A DNA stretch of 55,832 nucleotides from contig NZ_JNYJ01000055.1 of the NCBI RefSeq assembly GCF_000716715.1, positions 1-55,832 on the forward strand, in the 5' to 3' direction. Shown here piece after piece: positions 1 to 8,538 of this stretch (positions are counted from its first letter, which is position 1; every line of letters begins with the position of its first letter). Source of the stretch: Dactylosporangium aurantiacum. GTDB lineage: Bacteria > Actinomycetota > Actinomycetes > Mycobacteriales > Micromonosporaceae. A program made the translations under genes and the position numbers. A model generated the notes under the pieces. It saw only the letters and a program-made list of their open reading frames with translations, had not been told where the DNA came from and searched no databases.

Positions 1-109
1 CGACGCCATCGCCCCCGCCACCCTCGACACCAAAGCCCTGCTCATGCTCACCCACCTCGCCGCCGCCGCCATCGTCATCCCGGCGATCGCCCGCCGCCTC
101 GCCGCTTGA
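1..109 (+). CDS. C-terminal end of a small membrane protein (DUF6069-like), cut by the window start
   Basis: The frame running from base 2 to the TGA at 107-109 encodes 35 residues ending in a hydrophobic helix (LAAAAIVIPAIARRLAA). The pattern of a short acidic stretch, then an MLTHLAAAAIVIP helix and a basic RRL tail resembles the end of four-helix DUF6069-type actinobacterial membrane proteins. That assignment is recalled from the family pattern and rests on the tail only. The start lies outside the window, so length and neighbours on the left cannot be judged. Confidence 0.5.
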   Translation, partial: DAIAPATLDTKALLMLTHLAAAAIVIPAIARRLAA

Positions 110-149
110 CACCGCGTGCGGCCCCGTCGACGAGGCGCTCGGCCACAGG

Positions 150-617
150 TCAGGTGAGCGCGCCGGTGATGCGGGCGTACTCGGCGGCCACGGCCCGGGA
201 GGCGAGGAAGTCGACCGGGTCGGCGTCCTCCACGTCGCGCTCGACCACCTCGATCAGCCGGATGGACAGGTCGAACACGTGGCGCCGGTCGCCGGTCTCC
301 AGCAAACCCGTCCACGAGTCGAGCGCCGTGACGGTCAGCAGCAGATCCGGGTCCATGTCGCCGTCGCTGAGGACGCCCGCGTCGACCGTGTCCAGGTGGC
401 GGCGCAGCTCGGCCGGGCCCGCCGTCAGCACGTCCCGGTGCGCCGCGTGCAGCGCCTGCCAGGCCGGACCGGTGAGCTCGCGCCCGGGCACGGTGCCGAG
501 CCTGTCGTCGTCCCCGGTGAGGCGCAGGACCGCGTCCGCGGCGAACGCGCGCAGCCGCTCCTCGTCGGCCGCGTCGATCGCCCGGCGGATGGCGGCCTCG
601 ACGGCGTCGTACTCCAC
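150..617 (-). CDS. Hypothetical protein, 155 aa
   Basis: I do not recognise this protein. It starts at a GTG (617) and is acidic, mostly helical, with no membrane segment and no signal peptide. The first 60 residues are rich in Ala, Asp and Arg (AIRRAIDAADEERLRAFAAD), and the rest alternates Leu-rich helices with acidic turns. No clear ribosome binding site precedes the GTG. It is convergent with the partial membrane protein gene on its left and divergent from the MFS transporter on its right, with about 73 bases between. Coding preference and the uninterrupted frame support it as a real gene. Function is unknown. Confidence 0.6.
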   Translation of the reverse strand: MEYDAVEAAIRRAIDAADEERLRAFAADAVLRLTGDDDRLGTVPGRELTGPAWQALHAAHRDVLTAGPAELRRHLDTVDAGVLSDGDMDPDLLLTVTALDSWTGLLETGDRRHVFDLSIRLIEVVERDVEDADPVDFLASRAVAAEYARITGALT

Positions 618-690
618 CGGCGCAGCTTAACCGCCGGCGCCGCGGCGAATCCCGGATGCGCCGGGCGGGCGCGTCAGGCAGCATCGCGAT

Positions 691-1947
691 GTGGCAGGGC
701 ACAGACCGGCGGGCGGGCTGCTGCGGACGCGGACCTTCGCGCTGCTGTGGGTCGCTCAGTCCACCAGTGCGGTCGGCTCCGCGGTCACGACCGTGGCGCT
801 GCCGCTGGTGGCGATCGAGACCCTGCGCGCCGCCCCCGCCGAGGTCGCCCTGCTCACGGCCGCGACCTGGCTGCCGTGGCTGCTGGTCGGGCTGCCGGCG
901 GGGGTCTGGGTCGACCGGTGGCCGCGCCGGCGCACGCTGCTGGTCGCCGACGTCGTCTCCGCGGCGGTGCTCGTGGCCGTCCCGGTCGCCGCCTGGACCG
1001 GCGTACTGACGATGCGCGTGCTGCTGGTCGCCGCGCTGCTGGCCGGGGCCGCCGGGGTGTTCGCCAGCGTGGCGTTCAACGCGTTCCTGCCCCGTCTCGT
1101 CGGCGCGGACGACCTCATGGAGGGCAACGCCAAGCTGCAGACCAGCGCGTCGGTCGCCCTGGTCGTCGGGCCGGGCCTCGGCGGGCTGCTGGCCCAGGCG
1201 GCCGGCCCGGTCAGCGGCGTCCTGCTCGACGCGGGCACGTTTCTGCTGTCGGCGGTGTGCCTGCTCGGCATCCGGTCCGGGCCGGAGCCGCGGCCCGGCC
1301 ACGGGGACCGGCCGGGCATGCTGCGCCAGATCGCGGAGGGCGTCGGGTTCGTCATGCGGGGCCGCCTGCTGCAGGCCATGCTCGTGGTCGCGGCGGTGAC
1401 CAACTTCGCGATGCTGGGCATCACCGCGCTGCGCGTCGTGTTCCTGGTCCGCGCCGAGGGCACCGCGCCCGGCACCGCGGGCCTGGTGATCGGCGTGGGC
1501 GGCCTCGGCGCCATCCTCGGCGCCGCCGTCGCCGCGCGGGTGTCCCGGCGCTACGGCAGCGCCCGCACCTACCTGCTGGCGAACGTCGCGGCCGCCCCGT
1601 TCGTCCTGCTGCTGCCGCTCGGCGGGCACGGCCCGCGCCTGGCGCTGTTCGCGGCGGGCTCGTTCGTCGCCCTGGCCGGCGCCACGATGTCGAACGTGAT
1701 GACCATGACGTTCCGCGGTACCTTCGTCCCCGCCCACCTCCTCGGCCGGGTCACCGCGGCATCACGGATCTTCGTGTTCGGCACCGTCCCGTTCGGCGCG
1801 GCGACCGCCGGCGTCCTGGCCTCGGCGCTCGGCGTCCGGTCCGCCATGTGGGCCCTCGCCGTCCTGTACGTCGCGGCCCCGCTGCCGCTGCTCGCCACGG
1901 AGGCCCGCACGCTGCGCGACCTGCCGGCCCGCCCGGCCGAACCGTGA
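691..1947 (+). CDS. MFS transporter, 12-helix drug or siderophore exporter type
   Basis: A 418-residue major facilitator protein starting at a GTG. It opens with the family signature of exporters related to EntS and MFS_3 (TRTFALLWVAQSTSAVGSAVT). About twelve hydrophobic helices follow. The loop between helices 2 and 3 carries a basic motif (WVDRWPRRRTLL), the usual MFS motif A region. A middle loop near residues 195-215 (GPEPRPGHGDRPGM) separates the two halves. It acts in the cytoplasmic membrane, probably exporting a small hydrophobic compound by proton antiport. Substrate cannot be read from sequence. It converges on the hypothetical gene at 1950-2489, with only two bases between the stop codons. 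Confidence 0.88.
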   Translation: MAGHRPAGGLLRTRTFALLWVAQSTSAVGSAVTTVALPLVAIETLRAAPAEVALLTAATWLPWLLVGLPAGVWVDRWPRRRTLLVADVVSAAVLVAVPVAAWTGVLTMRVLLVAALLAGAAGVFASVAFNAFLPRLVGADDLMEGNAKLQTSASVALVVGPGLGGLLAQAAGPVSGVLLDAGTFLLSAVCLLGIRSGPEPRPGHGDRPGMLRQIAEGVGFVMRGRLLQAMLVVAAVTNFAMLGITALRVVFLVRAEGTAPGTAGLVIGVGGLGAILGAAVAARVSRRYGSARTYLLANVAAAPFVLLLPLGGHGPRLALFAAGSFVALAGATMSNVMTMTFRGTFVPAHLLGRVTAASRIFVFGTVPFGAATAGVLASALGVRSAMWALAVLYVAAPLPLLATEARTLRDLPARPAEP

Positions 1948-1949
1948 CG

Positions 1950-2489
1950 TCAGCCGATCGAGTGGGGGCCGAGGACGCGCATCGGCGTGCCGGTCGCCCT
2001 CTCGTACCGCACCACGTCGGCGAGGCTCACCCGCCGCCCGTCGGGGAGGCTCCGGCACGACAGCCACATGATCGATCGCAGGCCCGGGTCGCTGATGTCG
2101 CGCAGCGGCGCGCCCGGCTCCAGCTCGACGCCCTGCTCGACGCACCACGCGACGACACCCGCCCAGAACCGGTCGACCGCGTCCCAGCCGTCCACCGTCC
2201 GGGGCCCCCGCAACGGCCGCAGCTCCGCCGGGGTGAGCAGGTCCTGCGCGCCGTGCGACGCCACATTCTGCAGGTCCTCGAGGAACCCGGTCGCGACCCG
2301 CGCCGCGTCGCCTCCCTCACCGAGCAGCTCCTCGACCACCGCGAGGGCCGCCTCGGCTCGCCCACCGCCGCGCCGCGCCACCTCCATGACGACGTCCCCC
2401 ACGGGGATCTCGCCGCCCGCGGTCGGCAGCCCGGCGGCCGCCATGAGCCGCTTGACGGGCGTCGCCGGACGCCGCTTGAACAGTCCCAC
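1950..2489 (-). CDS. Hypothetical protein, 179 aa
   Basis: Not recognised. A soluble protein starting at GTG 2489, preceded by a good purine-rich site (GAGGTGAGGG) about five bases upstream. The N-terminus is short and basic (MGLFKRRP). The central part is helical (AALAVVEELLGEG, FLEDLQNVASHG), and the C-terminal third is tryptophan-containing (DAVDRFWAGVVAWCVEQG, IMWLSCRSLPDG). There is no signal peptide or membrane span. It resembles the many small uncharacterised actinobacterial proteins scattered near secretion or immunity genes, but I see no motif that would fix a role. Confidence 0.6.
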   Translation of the reverse strand: MGLFKRRPATPVKRLMAAAGLPTAGGEIPVGDVVMEVARRGGGRAEAALAVVEELLGEGGDAARVATGFLEDLQNVASHGAQDLLTPAELRPLRGPRTVDGWDAVDRFWAGVVAWCVEQGVELEPGAPLRDISDPGLRSIMWLSCRSLPDGRRVSLADVVRYERATGTPMRVLGPHSIG

Positions 2490-2572
2490 TGTCCCTCACC
2501 TCGACCACGGTGGCCTCTCGGCGGCCGCCCACGGACGCATGATCATGCCAGCGGGGCGGGTGCCGATCAACG

Positions 2573-3550
2573 TCACGTCGTGGTGCGGTACTCCGTCGCC
2601 CGCCCGAAGCCGAGGTCGAACTGCTCCTCCGTCAGGCTGATCAGCTCCGGCCCGGCGGCCGTGCCGTACCGGCCGTGCAGGGCCCGCGTCCACGCCTGCC
2701 GGGCGGCGTCCAGGATCTGCCGCGGGTCGCCACCGGACGCCCGCAGCTCGATGTAGTACGTCGCCGTGCGGGTCCGCATGCGCACCTGGGCGGTGAAGAT
2801 CTCGGCGCCGCCGGCCGGGCCGTGCAGCACGGCGGCGTGCCCGACGACCGCCCGCGGCGGCACCGTCCCACCCGCCGCGGCGTCCGCGAGCAGCTGCCCG
2901 GCCGCGACCGGGTCCGCGTCCGGCGGCAGCGCGGTCACCAGGACCACCTTCACCAGCGTCGAGCCGCCGGTTGCCGCCGGGGCGGCGGGCCTGACCCGCA
3001 CCGCGCCCGGCAGGTCCTCCTGCCGGACCCACCGGAAGCCCGTCGTGAGCCCCGCCGGGTCGAGGTTCAGCGCCTTCACGATCAGCCGGTGCTGGAACTC
3101 GGCGAAGACCTTGCCGTCCGCGCCGAACTCGCCGCGCAGCGTGACCCGCAGCCGGTCCAGGTCCACCGGGCCCGCACCGAGCGGCGCGAACACGCCGGGC
3201 TCGGCGCCGCCGGGCCCGGTCGGGTACTGCGCGTCGGCCGGATACTCGACCCCACCGAGCCGGAACCCGGGCGCGCCGTCGTCATCGATGAACCAGTCGA
3301 CGAGCATCGCCCGCTCGGAGACGTACTCGTGCACGCGGTCACCGTCGCGGTACACGGTCATGAACACCACGTCGGAGTCGACGACGGCGCTGCTCAGCAC
3401 CGGTGTGCGCAGCGTCGCGCTGAGCGCGCCGGCCAGTGCCTCGGCGTCGGCCTGACCGTCCGCCTCCTCCCGCGGCAGCACCGCCACCCGACCCGCGGCG
3501 GCGCGCACCACCCACGCGTCGGCGCCGAGCCCGGTCAGCGCGGCGACCAC
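2573..3550 (-). CDS. Uncharacterised 325-aa protein coupled to the Cds1-like gene
   Basis: Not recognised. I place the start at GTG 3550 because GGGGAG lies nine bases upstream. The same frame stays open further upstream but runs through the end of the PLP-enzyme gene and has the composition of a shadow. The protein begins VVAALTGLGADAWVV. It looks like a soluble protein with repeated alpha/beta stretches, including a middle section (VVFMTVYRDGDRVHEYVSE) and a C-terminal pair of similar strands (EIFTAQVRMRTRTATYYIEL). It begins only 35 bases after the stop of the cysteine-enzyme gene on the same strand, so the two are probably one transcript. The link to cysteine metabolism is by position only. 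Confidence 0.65.
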   Translation of the reverse strand: MVAALTGLGADAWVVRAAAGRVAVLPREEADGQADAEALAGALSATLRTPVLSSAVVDSDVVFMTVYRDGDRVHEYVSERAMLVDWFIDDDGAPGFRLGGVEYPADAQYPTGPGGAEPGVFAPLGAGPVDLDRLRVTLRGEFGADGKVFAEFQHRLIVKALNLDPAGLTTGFRWVRQEDLPGAVRVRPAAPAATGGSTLVKVVLVTALPPDADPVAAGQLLADAAAGGTVPPRAVVGHAAVLHGPAGGAEIFTAQVRMRTRTATYYIELRASGGDPRQILDAARQAWTRALHGRYGTAAGPELISLTEEQFDLGFGRATEYRTTT

Positions 3551-3585
3551 GTCGGCGGTCTCCCCGACGCGCGGCAGGCACGCCG

Positions 3586-4695
3586 TCAGGTCGGCTCGCT
3601 CCAGGGGCCGCCGGCGAGGAAGCGCTCGATGGTCGGCGTGTACGGTCCCGGGTCGAGCTGCCGCTGCCGCAGCCAGTCGTCGTCGCAGTAGGTGTCGCGG
3701 TACGCGTCCGCGCCGTCGCAGATCAGGGTCGCGATGCTGCCCGTCTCGCCGGCCGCGCGCATGCGGGCGGCGAGGCGCAGCGCGGCCCAGAGGTTCGCGC
3801 CGGTGGACGGGCCGGCCGACCATCCGGTGGCGGTCGCGAGATGGCGCATCGCGGCGACGCTGGCCGCGTCCGGCACCGGCATGGCGAGGTCGATGACCGA
3901 GGGCAGGAAGGCCGGCTCCACCCGGGGGCGGCCGATGCCCTCGATCCGGGACGGCATGCCGGTGCCGTAGCCGGAGTATCCGGTCACCCAGCTGGGCCAG
4001 TAGGCGGAGTGCTCCGGGTCCACGGCCGCGAGCCGGGTCGGATACCCGTGGTGACGCAGGTGGCAGCCGAGCGTCGCGCTGGTCGCTCCCGTACCGACAC
4101 CGACGACCACCCAGGTGGGCGGGCCGCCTTCGGCGGCGATCACCTGGGCCAGCAGCGCCGCGCCGACGCTGTCCGGGGCGCGCCAGTCCTCGGCGTGCCT
4201 CGCCGCGGCGAGATGGTCGAGGTAGTACCCGCCGACCTCGGCGGCGAGCCGGGCGGCCTCGTCGTAGATCGCCGCCGGCGGGTCGAAGGCATGGCAGGTG
4301 CCGCCGTACCGCTCGACGCGCTCGCGTTTCGCCCGTGCCGTCCTGCCGGGAACGACGGCGATGAACGGCACCCCGATCAGCTTCGCGAAGTAGGCGGTGG
4401 CGACCGCGGTGTTGCCGGCGGTGGCCTCGACCACGGTGGTGTCCTGCCGGATGTCGCCCCGCACGACCGCGTCCTCGACGAGCCGCCGGACGAGCCGGTG
4501 CTTGACGCTGCCGGTGGGTCGCCGCGACTCGTCACGGAAGTACAGCCGGACACCCCAGGACCCTGGCAGCGGGTACCGGCGCAGCGGGATGGCCGGCTCC
4601 TCCGCCGCCGCGGCACGCAGCCGCGCCAGCGCCTGCTGCGCCCAGCGCCGCTCCCCCTCCTGCGACGAGCGGTCAGGTTCCTGCACGCCGGCCAT
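3586..4695 (-). CDS. PLP-dependent cysteine synthase / L-cysteine desulfhydrase family protein (Cds1-like)
   Basis: A 369-residue fold-type II PLP enzyme. The start at ATG 4695 (MAGVQEPD) is chosen because the longer frame adds 39 Arg-rich residues of shadow character. The PLP lysine lies in PTGSVKHR, the substrate-binding loop is VVEATAGNTAVATAY, and the phosphate loop is VGVGTGATSATLG. Family layout and the LYFRDESxxPTGSVKHR block match the actinobacterial branch that includes mycobacterial Cds1, an L-cysteine desulfhydrase, rather than CysK or CysM. It would release sulfide, pyruvate and ammonia from cysteine, or make cysteine in reverse. No cysE or sulfate genes are nearby. The next gene on the same strand follows 35 bases later. 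Confidence 0.82.
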   Translation of the reverse strand: MAGVQEPDRSSQEGERRWAQQALARLRAAAAEEPAIPLRRYPLPGSWGVRLYFRDESRRPTGSVKHRLVRRLVEDAVVRGDIRQDTTVVEATAGNTAVATAYFAKLIGVPFIAVVPGRTARAKRERVERYGGTCHAFDPPAAIYDEAARLAAEVGGYYLDHLAAARHAEDWRAPDSVGAALLAQVIAAEGGPPTWVVVGVGTGATSATLGCHLRHHGYPTRLAAVDPEHSAYWPSWVTGYSGYGTGMPSRIEGIGRPRVEPAFLPSVIDLAMPVPDAASVAAMRHLATATGWSAGPSTGANLWAALRLAARMRAAGETGSIATLICDGADAYRDTYCDDDWLRQRQLDPGPYTPTIERFLAGGPWSEPT

Positions 4696-4930
4696 GATCG
4701 CACACGGCACATCACGGATCGGACAACGTTCGCCAGCGGCGGAACCGATGGGCCGGCATCGACGTGTAGCCCGGTATGGACGCGACCGCGCACGTCCCGA
4801 TGCCGGGAGCAAGGTGCCGGCCGCGCGGTGTCCGGGCCGGCGCGCGTTCGAGGGGGGCGCGCGTCAGGCCCGGGCCGGAACAATCACGGAGACTGTGGAA
4901 CCGATCGATGCACAGCGGAGTGTGTAGGGC

Positions 4931-5440
4931 ATGCAGGAGCCGGACCCGGCGGGGCTCGAGTCGTTCGAGGAGTTCTACGTCAACCATCGCGTCGACGTGT
5001 ACCGGGCGCTCGCGGTCACCCTCTGCGACCCCCAGCTCGCCCGTGAGGCGGCCGACGAGGCGATGACCCGGGTCTACATGCACTGGAGCCGGGTGAGCTT
5101 CTACGAGAATCCGGCCGGCTGGGCGTACCGGGTCGGCCTGAACTGGGCGACGTCCTGGTGGCGCAAGGTGCACCGGGAGCAGCCCGTCGGCGAGGTGGCC
5201 GGCAGTCACGAGCCCGAGCCGGCGCCGGCGGGCGGCGACTTCCACGCGTACGCGATGCTGACCAACCTGCCGAGGGCGCAGCGGGCGGTCGTGGTCTGCC
5301 GGGTCCTGCTGCAGCTGAGCACCGCGGAGACCGCCGCCGCGCTGGACACCACCGAGGGCACCGTGAAGAGCCGGCTCGCCCGGGCGCTCGCCACGCTGCG
5401 CACTTCCCTGGACCGTGACGACAGCATGGTGACGCGATGA
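4931..5440 (+). CDS. ECF RNA polymerase sigma factor (SigE-like), 169 aa
   Basis: A short sigma-70 family protein of the extracytoplasmic-function class. Region 2 is at residues 5-75: FEEFYVNHRVDVYRAL, then the ADEAMTRVYMHW core, then WAYRVGLNWATSWWR. Region 4 is at 110-160, with the helix-turn-helix TAETAAALDTTEGTVKSRL. There is no region 1.1 or 3. ATG 4931 follows a GGAG about ten bases upstream. The stop overlaps the start of the next gene (ATGA at 5437-5440), so both are translationally coupled. The partner is a membrane-anchored protein that could sense a signal. The upstream 235 bases hold no gene, and I could not identify a confident autoregulated promoter there. Confidence 0.88.
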   Translation: MQEPDPAGLESFEEFYVNHRVDVYRALAVTLCDPQLAREAADEAMTRVYMHWSRVSFYENPAGWAYRVGLNWATSWWRKVHREQPVGEVAGSHEPEPAPAGGDFHAYAMLTNLPRAQRAVVVCRVLLQLSTAETAAALDTTEGTVKSRLARALATLRTSLDRDDSMVTR

Positions 5441-6612
5441 CGTTCGACGACCTTCCCCGGGACCTCGTGACGATGGTGGATGCCGCCGTACGGGTGCTGC
5501 CACCGACCCCGGACGAGCTGCGCCGCATCACCCGGACCGGCGACGCCAGGCGGCGCCGCCGCACGGCCGCGGTGGTCCTGGCGGCCGTGGCCGGGGTGGT
5601 GGCCGCCGGTGCCGTGATGCCGCCCTGGCTCGACGGCCGGTCCATGGCGCCGACCGGCCCACAGCCCGGCGCGTCGACCGCGCCGGCCGGCCCCACGGTC
5701 ACCACGACGCACCTGTCGGGGGTGCAGGCCCAGCGCATGCTGGTCAGCTCGTCGGCCGGCTACTTCGAGTCGCCGCCGGCCCGGCCCGTGCACCGGGAGA
5801 ACTTCGACACGGCGACGCCGGACGGCACCGTCGTCGTGTTCGCCGAGGACGCCGAGCTGCGCGCCGACGACGCCCTGGTGCCGTTCCGGTTCGCCGGCGG
5901 CGGCCAGGTGCGGCGGGTCGTGCCGGCGCCCGACGACGGCGCCGCGGTGCTGGTCGAGCGGACCGTGCCGGCCGGCCCGAACTGCTTCGGCACGACCGAG
6001 CTGCGGCTGGAGATCTACGCCGCCGACGGCACCCGGAAGCTGTCCCGGCAGGTCGGCGGCGAGTGCGACGCCGCCGAGCTGATCGGCGTCGACTACTTCC
6101 GCGCATTCCTGCGCCGCGGCAACGCCGTCACGGCGTACGCGCTCGCCGACGGCTCGGAGACGAAGGTCGCCGACGCCGCCCTGGACCTGGGGTTCACCGC
6201 CACGCCGAAGGCCGCCGGGCTGGTCGCCCAGCTCGACCAGGGTCGCCTGCTGTTCAGCGACGCCACGTCCTGCCAGGACCGGCCGCGGATCGTCGTGTAC
6301 GACGTGCCCACCGGCCGCACCAAGACCGTCGTGCCGCAGGTGCCGTGCGACCGCGCCGCCGTCGTCCGGCTGTCGCCCGACGGCCAGCTCTTCGCCATCG
6401 CGTACCGGCAGGAGGGCCGCCTCGTCATCGACATGATCGACGTCGAGTCGGGGCGCTCGCGGCACAGGGTGCAGGTCGGCGACACCGGCCGCCCCGCCGC
6501 CGTCGCCTGGCACTCGAACACGGCGGTGCGGCTGGCCTGGTACCGGCCGCCGGAGGCGGGGAAGGTGCTGCTCGACGAGGTGCTGCAGCTGGCCGTCGCC
6601 GTCGCGCCGTGA
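5437..6612 (+). CDS. Membrane-anchored beta-propeller-like protein, candidate partner of the sigma factor
   Basis: A 391-residue protein coupled to the sigma gene by ATGA. Residues 1-40 are cytoplasmic and basic (DARRRRRTA). One membrane helix follows at about 43-62 (AAVVLAAVAGVVAAGAVM). A Pro/Thr-rich linker leads into a 300-residue extracytoplasmic part built of repeated beta strands (LRLEIYAADGTRKLSRQ; RIVVYDVPTGRTKTVV; LRLSPDGQLFAIAYRQEGRLV), reminiscent of TolB/WD40-like propellers. Four cysteines in the domain could form disulfides. Position suggests an anti-sigma role, but the N-terminal 40 residues lack the HxxxCxxC zinc motif of ZAS anti-sigma factors, so this remains an inference. 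Confidence 0.7.
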   Translation: MTFDDLPRDLVTMVDAAVRVLPPTPDELRRITRTGDARRRRRTAAVVLAAVAGVVAAGAVMPPWLDGRSMAPTGPQPGASTAPAGPTVTTTHLSGVQAQRMLVSSSAGYFESPPARPVHRENFDTATPDGTVVVFAEDAELRADDALVPFRFAGGGQVRRVVPAPDDGAAVLVERTVPAGPNCFGTTELRLEIYAADGTRKLSRQVGGECDAAELIGVDYFRAFLRRGNAVTAYALADGSETKVADAALDLGFTATPKAAGLVAQLDQGRLLFSDATSCQDRPRIVVYDVPTGRTKTVVPQVPCDRAAVVRLSPDGQLFAIAYRQEGRLVIDMIDVESGRSRHRVQVGDTGRPAAVAWHSNTAVRLAWYRPPEAGKVLLDEVLQLAVAVAP

Positions 6613-6634
6613 GCCCGCGGGTCCGGCAGGCTCC

Positions 6635-7360
6635 TCAGCCGCCGGGCCGGGCGCGGTCCCACAGGGTCGCCACGCCCACGGCGGCGGCCACCAGCGCGAC
6701 GCTGCCCGCGATGTCCAGCACGTAGTGGTTGCCGGTGCCGAGCACGTCGGCCGCCATCAGCGCCGGGAAGAGCCACGGCAGCGGCGCCAGCCGCGGACGG
6801 GCCGGCCGCAGCGCCCGCCACGCGGCGTACGCGCACCACAGCGCCCACCCAACGTGCAGGCTGGGCATCGCGGAGTACTGGTTGCCGCCGGTGCCCCGCT
6901 CCACGATGTCGTGCACGGCGACGACGTCGACGACCCCGGGCAGCGCGAACCGCGGCGGCGACATGGGGGCCGCGAAGTACACCGGCAGGATCAGCACGGT
7001 CATCGCGACCAACGCCCGGCGGGCGTGCCGGTACACCTCGGCATGCCGGACGAGCAGCCACAGCAGCACCCCGGCGACCGCCACGTAGTACAGCCGGTAC
7101 AGGTACACCGCCGGGTCGACGAGCGCGGGGTGGTCGGTCAGCCAGCGGTTCGCGGCCAGCTCGACGTCCAGGTGCAGGGCGCGCTCCGCGGCCTGCACGG
7201 CGCGGGCGTCGGCGGTGGCGGCCGCGACGTCCTTGCCCATCGCGTCGTGCAGGCGGGTGAAGACCACCAGCCACAGCAGCAGACCGGCGACCTCGAAGAG
7301 CGCGCCGAGGCGCCGGCGGTCGCGGTCCACGGCGCCACGATAGCGGACCTGCCCGGGCAT
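6635..7360 (-). CDS. PAP2-family membrane phosphatase / inositolphosphotransferase-like
   Basis: A 241-residue integral membrane protein with about six helices. The acid phosphatase signature is split as expected: SAMPSLHVGWALW, and GTGNHYVLDIAGSV with the second catalytic His and Asp near the C-terminus. The layout (N-terminal helix, YLYRLYYVAVAG segment, active site on the last loops) fits the PAP2_3 branch related to actinobacterial lipid phosphatases and inositol-phosphoceramide synthases. It probably removes or transfers a lipid-linked phosphate on the outer face of the membrane. The ATG at 7360 has GAGG directly adjoining it, so a start slightly further in is possible. The gene converges on 5437-6612. 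Confidence 0.82.
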   Translation of the reverse strand: MPGQVRYRGAVDRDRRRLGALFEVAGLLLWLVVFTRLHDAMGKDVAAATADARAVQAAERALHLDVELAANRWLTDHPALVDPAVYLYRLYYVAVAGVLLWLLVRHAEVYRHARRALVAMTVLILPVYFAAPMSPPRFALPGVVDVVAVHDIVERGTGGNQYSAMPSLHVGWALWCAYAAWRALRPARPRLAPLPWLFPALMAADVLGTGNHYVLDIAGSVALVAAAVGVATLWDRARPGG

Positions 7361-7398
7361 CCTCGTTACCGCCGCTGAGCTGCGGGTATGGGACGGAC

Positions 7399-7725
7399 AT
7401 GACGACTGACACGTACGCGGAGTTCAAGGAAGCGGTCAATATGACGGCGGCGGAGCTGGAGCGCTGGCTGGCCACCGACGAGTCACGGGCGGTGGGCCAG
7501 AAGGCCGGTGACGGCGCCGAGTCCGTCGGCCACGACAGCGGCCGGCGCATCGTGCGGCTGCTGCACACGAAGAAGGCCGACCTGACCGGCGACGACGAGG
7601 CGCACATGCGCAAGGTGATCGGCTACGTGCACCGCCACCTCGCCCAGCGCCCGTCCGGCGACGTCACCGACACCCGGTGGCGGCACTCGCTCATGAACTG
7701 GGGTCACGACCCGCTGCGGCACTGA
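7399..7725 (+). CDS. DUF3140 protein, 108 aa
   Basis: A small soluble protein that matches the DUF3140 pattern throughout: an FKEAVNMTAAELERWL start, a central SVGHDSGRRIVRLL block and a C-terminal MRKVIGYVHRHLAQRP followed by SLMNWGHDP. The function of this family is not established. The HMM-like conservation of the basic HxHRHLAQRP helix suggests nucleic-acid association, but that is a guess. The 3' end overlaps the 3' end of the convergent VTT-domain gene by 35 bases. Confidence 0.85.
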   Translation: MTTDTYAEFKEAVNMTAAELERWLATDESRAVGQKAGDGAESVGHDSGRRIVRLLHTKKADLTGDDEAHMRKVIGYVHRHLAQRPSGDVTDTRWRHSLMNWGHDPLRH

Positions 7726-8389
7726 CCGGCGCCCCGGTGTCCGCCGGTTTCGGGTGGCGGCGGCGGTACCGCTGCGCCACGAGCCCGCCGACCGTGAGCA
7801 CCAGCAGCGTGGCGAGCGCCGCCCACATCGGCCACGCGCCGGGCTGCCAGCCGTAGGCGCCGACGGTGACGTAGGCGGTCGTGGCCGGCAGGATGCCGAC
7901 CGCCGTGCCGGCGACGAAGTCGCGCAGCCGCACGGAGGTGAGCCCGGCGAGATAGTTGACCGCGGTGAACGGCACGACCGGGATGAGCCGGGCCACCACG
8001 ATGGTCCGCAGGCCGCGACCGGCGAGCATCGCGTCGAAGCGGTCGAGGCGCCCACCGGTGAGCCACCGCACCGTGTCCCGGCCGAGCAGCCGCCCCAGGT
8101 GGAACGCGGCCACCGCGCCGAGCATCGCCCCGCTGACCACCACGAAGACCCCCGCCACCAGCCCGAACAGGGCCCCGGCGGCCAGGGTGAACACCGTCTT
8201 CGGCAGCGGCGACAGCGACACCACCGCGTACAGGGCGCTGTACGCCACCGGCGCCCACCAGCCCAGCGCGAGCACGTCGGCGCGCAGCCGCTGCTGGTCG
8301 GGCACCCCGACCAGGACCGCCGCCGCCACGACCATGCCCACCAGCGCGACGAGCCCGGCGCCGCGGAGCACCCGAGCGCGAACGGTCAT
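7691..8389 (-). CDS. VTT-domain (TVP38/TMEM64, DedA-like) membrane protein
   Basis: A 232-residue membrane protein. ATG 8389 (MTVRARVLRGAGLVAL) is taken as start, since the frame upstream of it is polar and unrelated. The VTT core is clear: SLSPLPKTVFTLAAGALFG with the re-entrant loop, then GAVAAFHLGRLLGRD, and the C-terminal VVARLIPVVPFTAVNYLAGL helix-loop. Family members move or scramble lipids, or support membrane integrity; actinobacterial copies are mostly untested. The last 35 bases overlap the DUF3140 gene end to end. Confidence 0.87.
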   Translation of the reverse strand: MTVRARVLRGAGLVALVGMVVAAAVLVGVPDQQRLRADVLALGWWAPVAYSALYAVVSLSPLPKTVFTLAAGALFGLVAGVFVVVSGAMLGAVAAFHLGRLLGRDTVRWLTGGRLDRFDAMLAGRGLRTIVVARLIPVVPFTAVNYLAGLTSVRLRDFVAGTAVGILPATTAYVTVGAYGWQPGAWPMWAALATLLVLTVGGLVAQRYRRRHPKPADTGAPVSAAAGRDPSS

Positions 8390-8538
8390 GATCCCATCAT
8401 GCCGTCCCGCGGCGCGGTCCGCCCGCCGAGCGCCCCCGGGGCCGGTCACGCACTCCCTCGTCTCGCGGGCACCCACCCCGAATATCGACGGCCATCTTGA
8501 CGGGTGCTCGTGCATGTGTTTACCGTCACTCATCGCTT

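Noticed and set aside
279..2756. An 825-codon open frame on the plus strand
   Set aside because: It runs through the MFS gene and minus-strand genes in another frame and is Arg/Gly/Pro-rich, typical of shadow frames in GC-rich DNA.
3551..3823. Longer start for the unknown gene after the Cds1-like gene
   Set aside because: The extension overlaps the enzyme gene and is Arg-rich; GTG 3550 has a ribosome binding site and normal composition.
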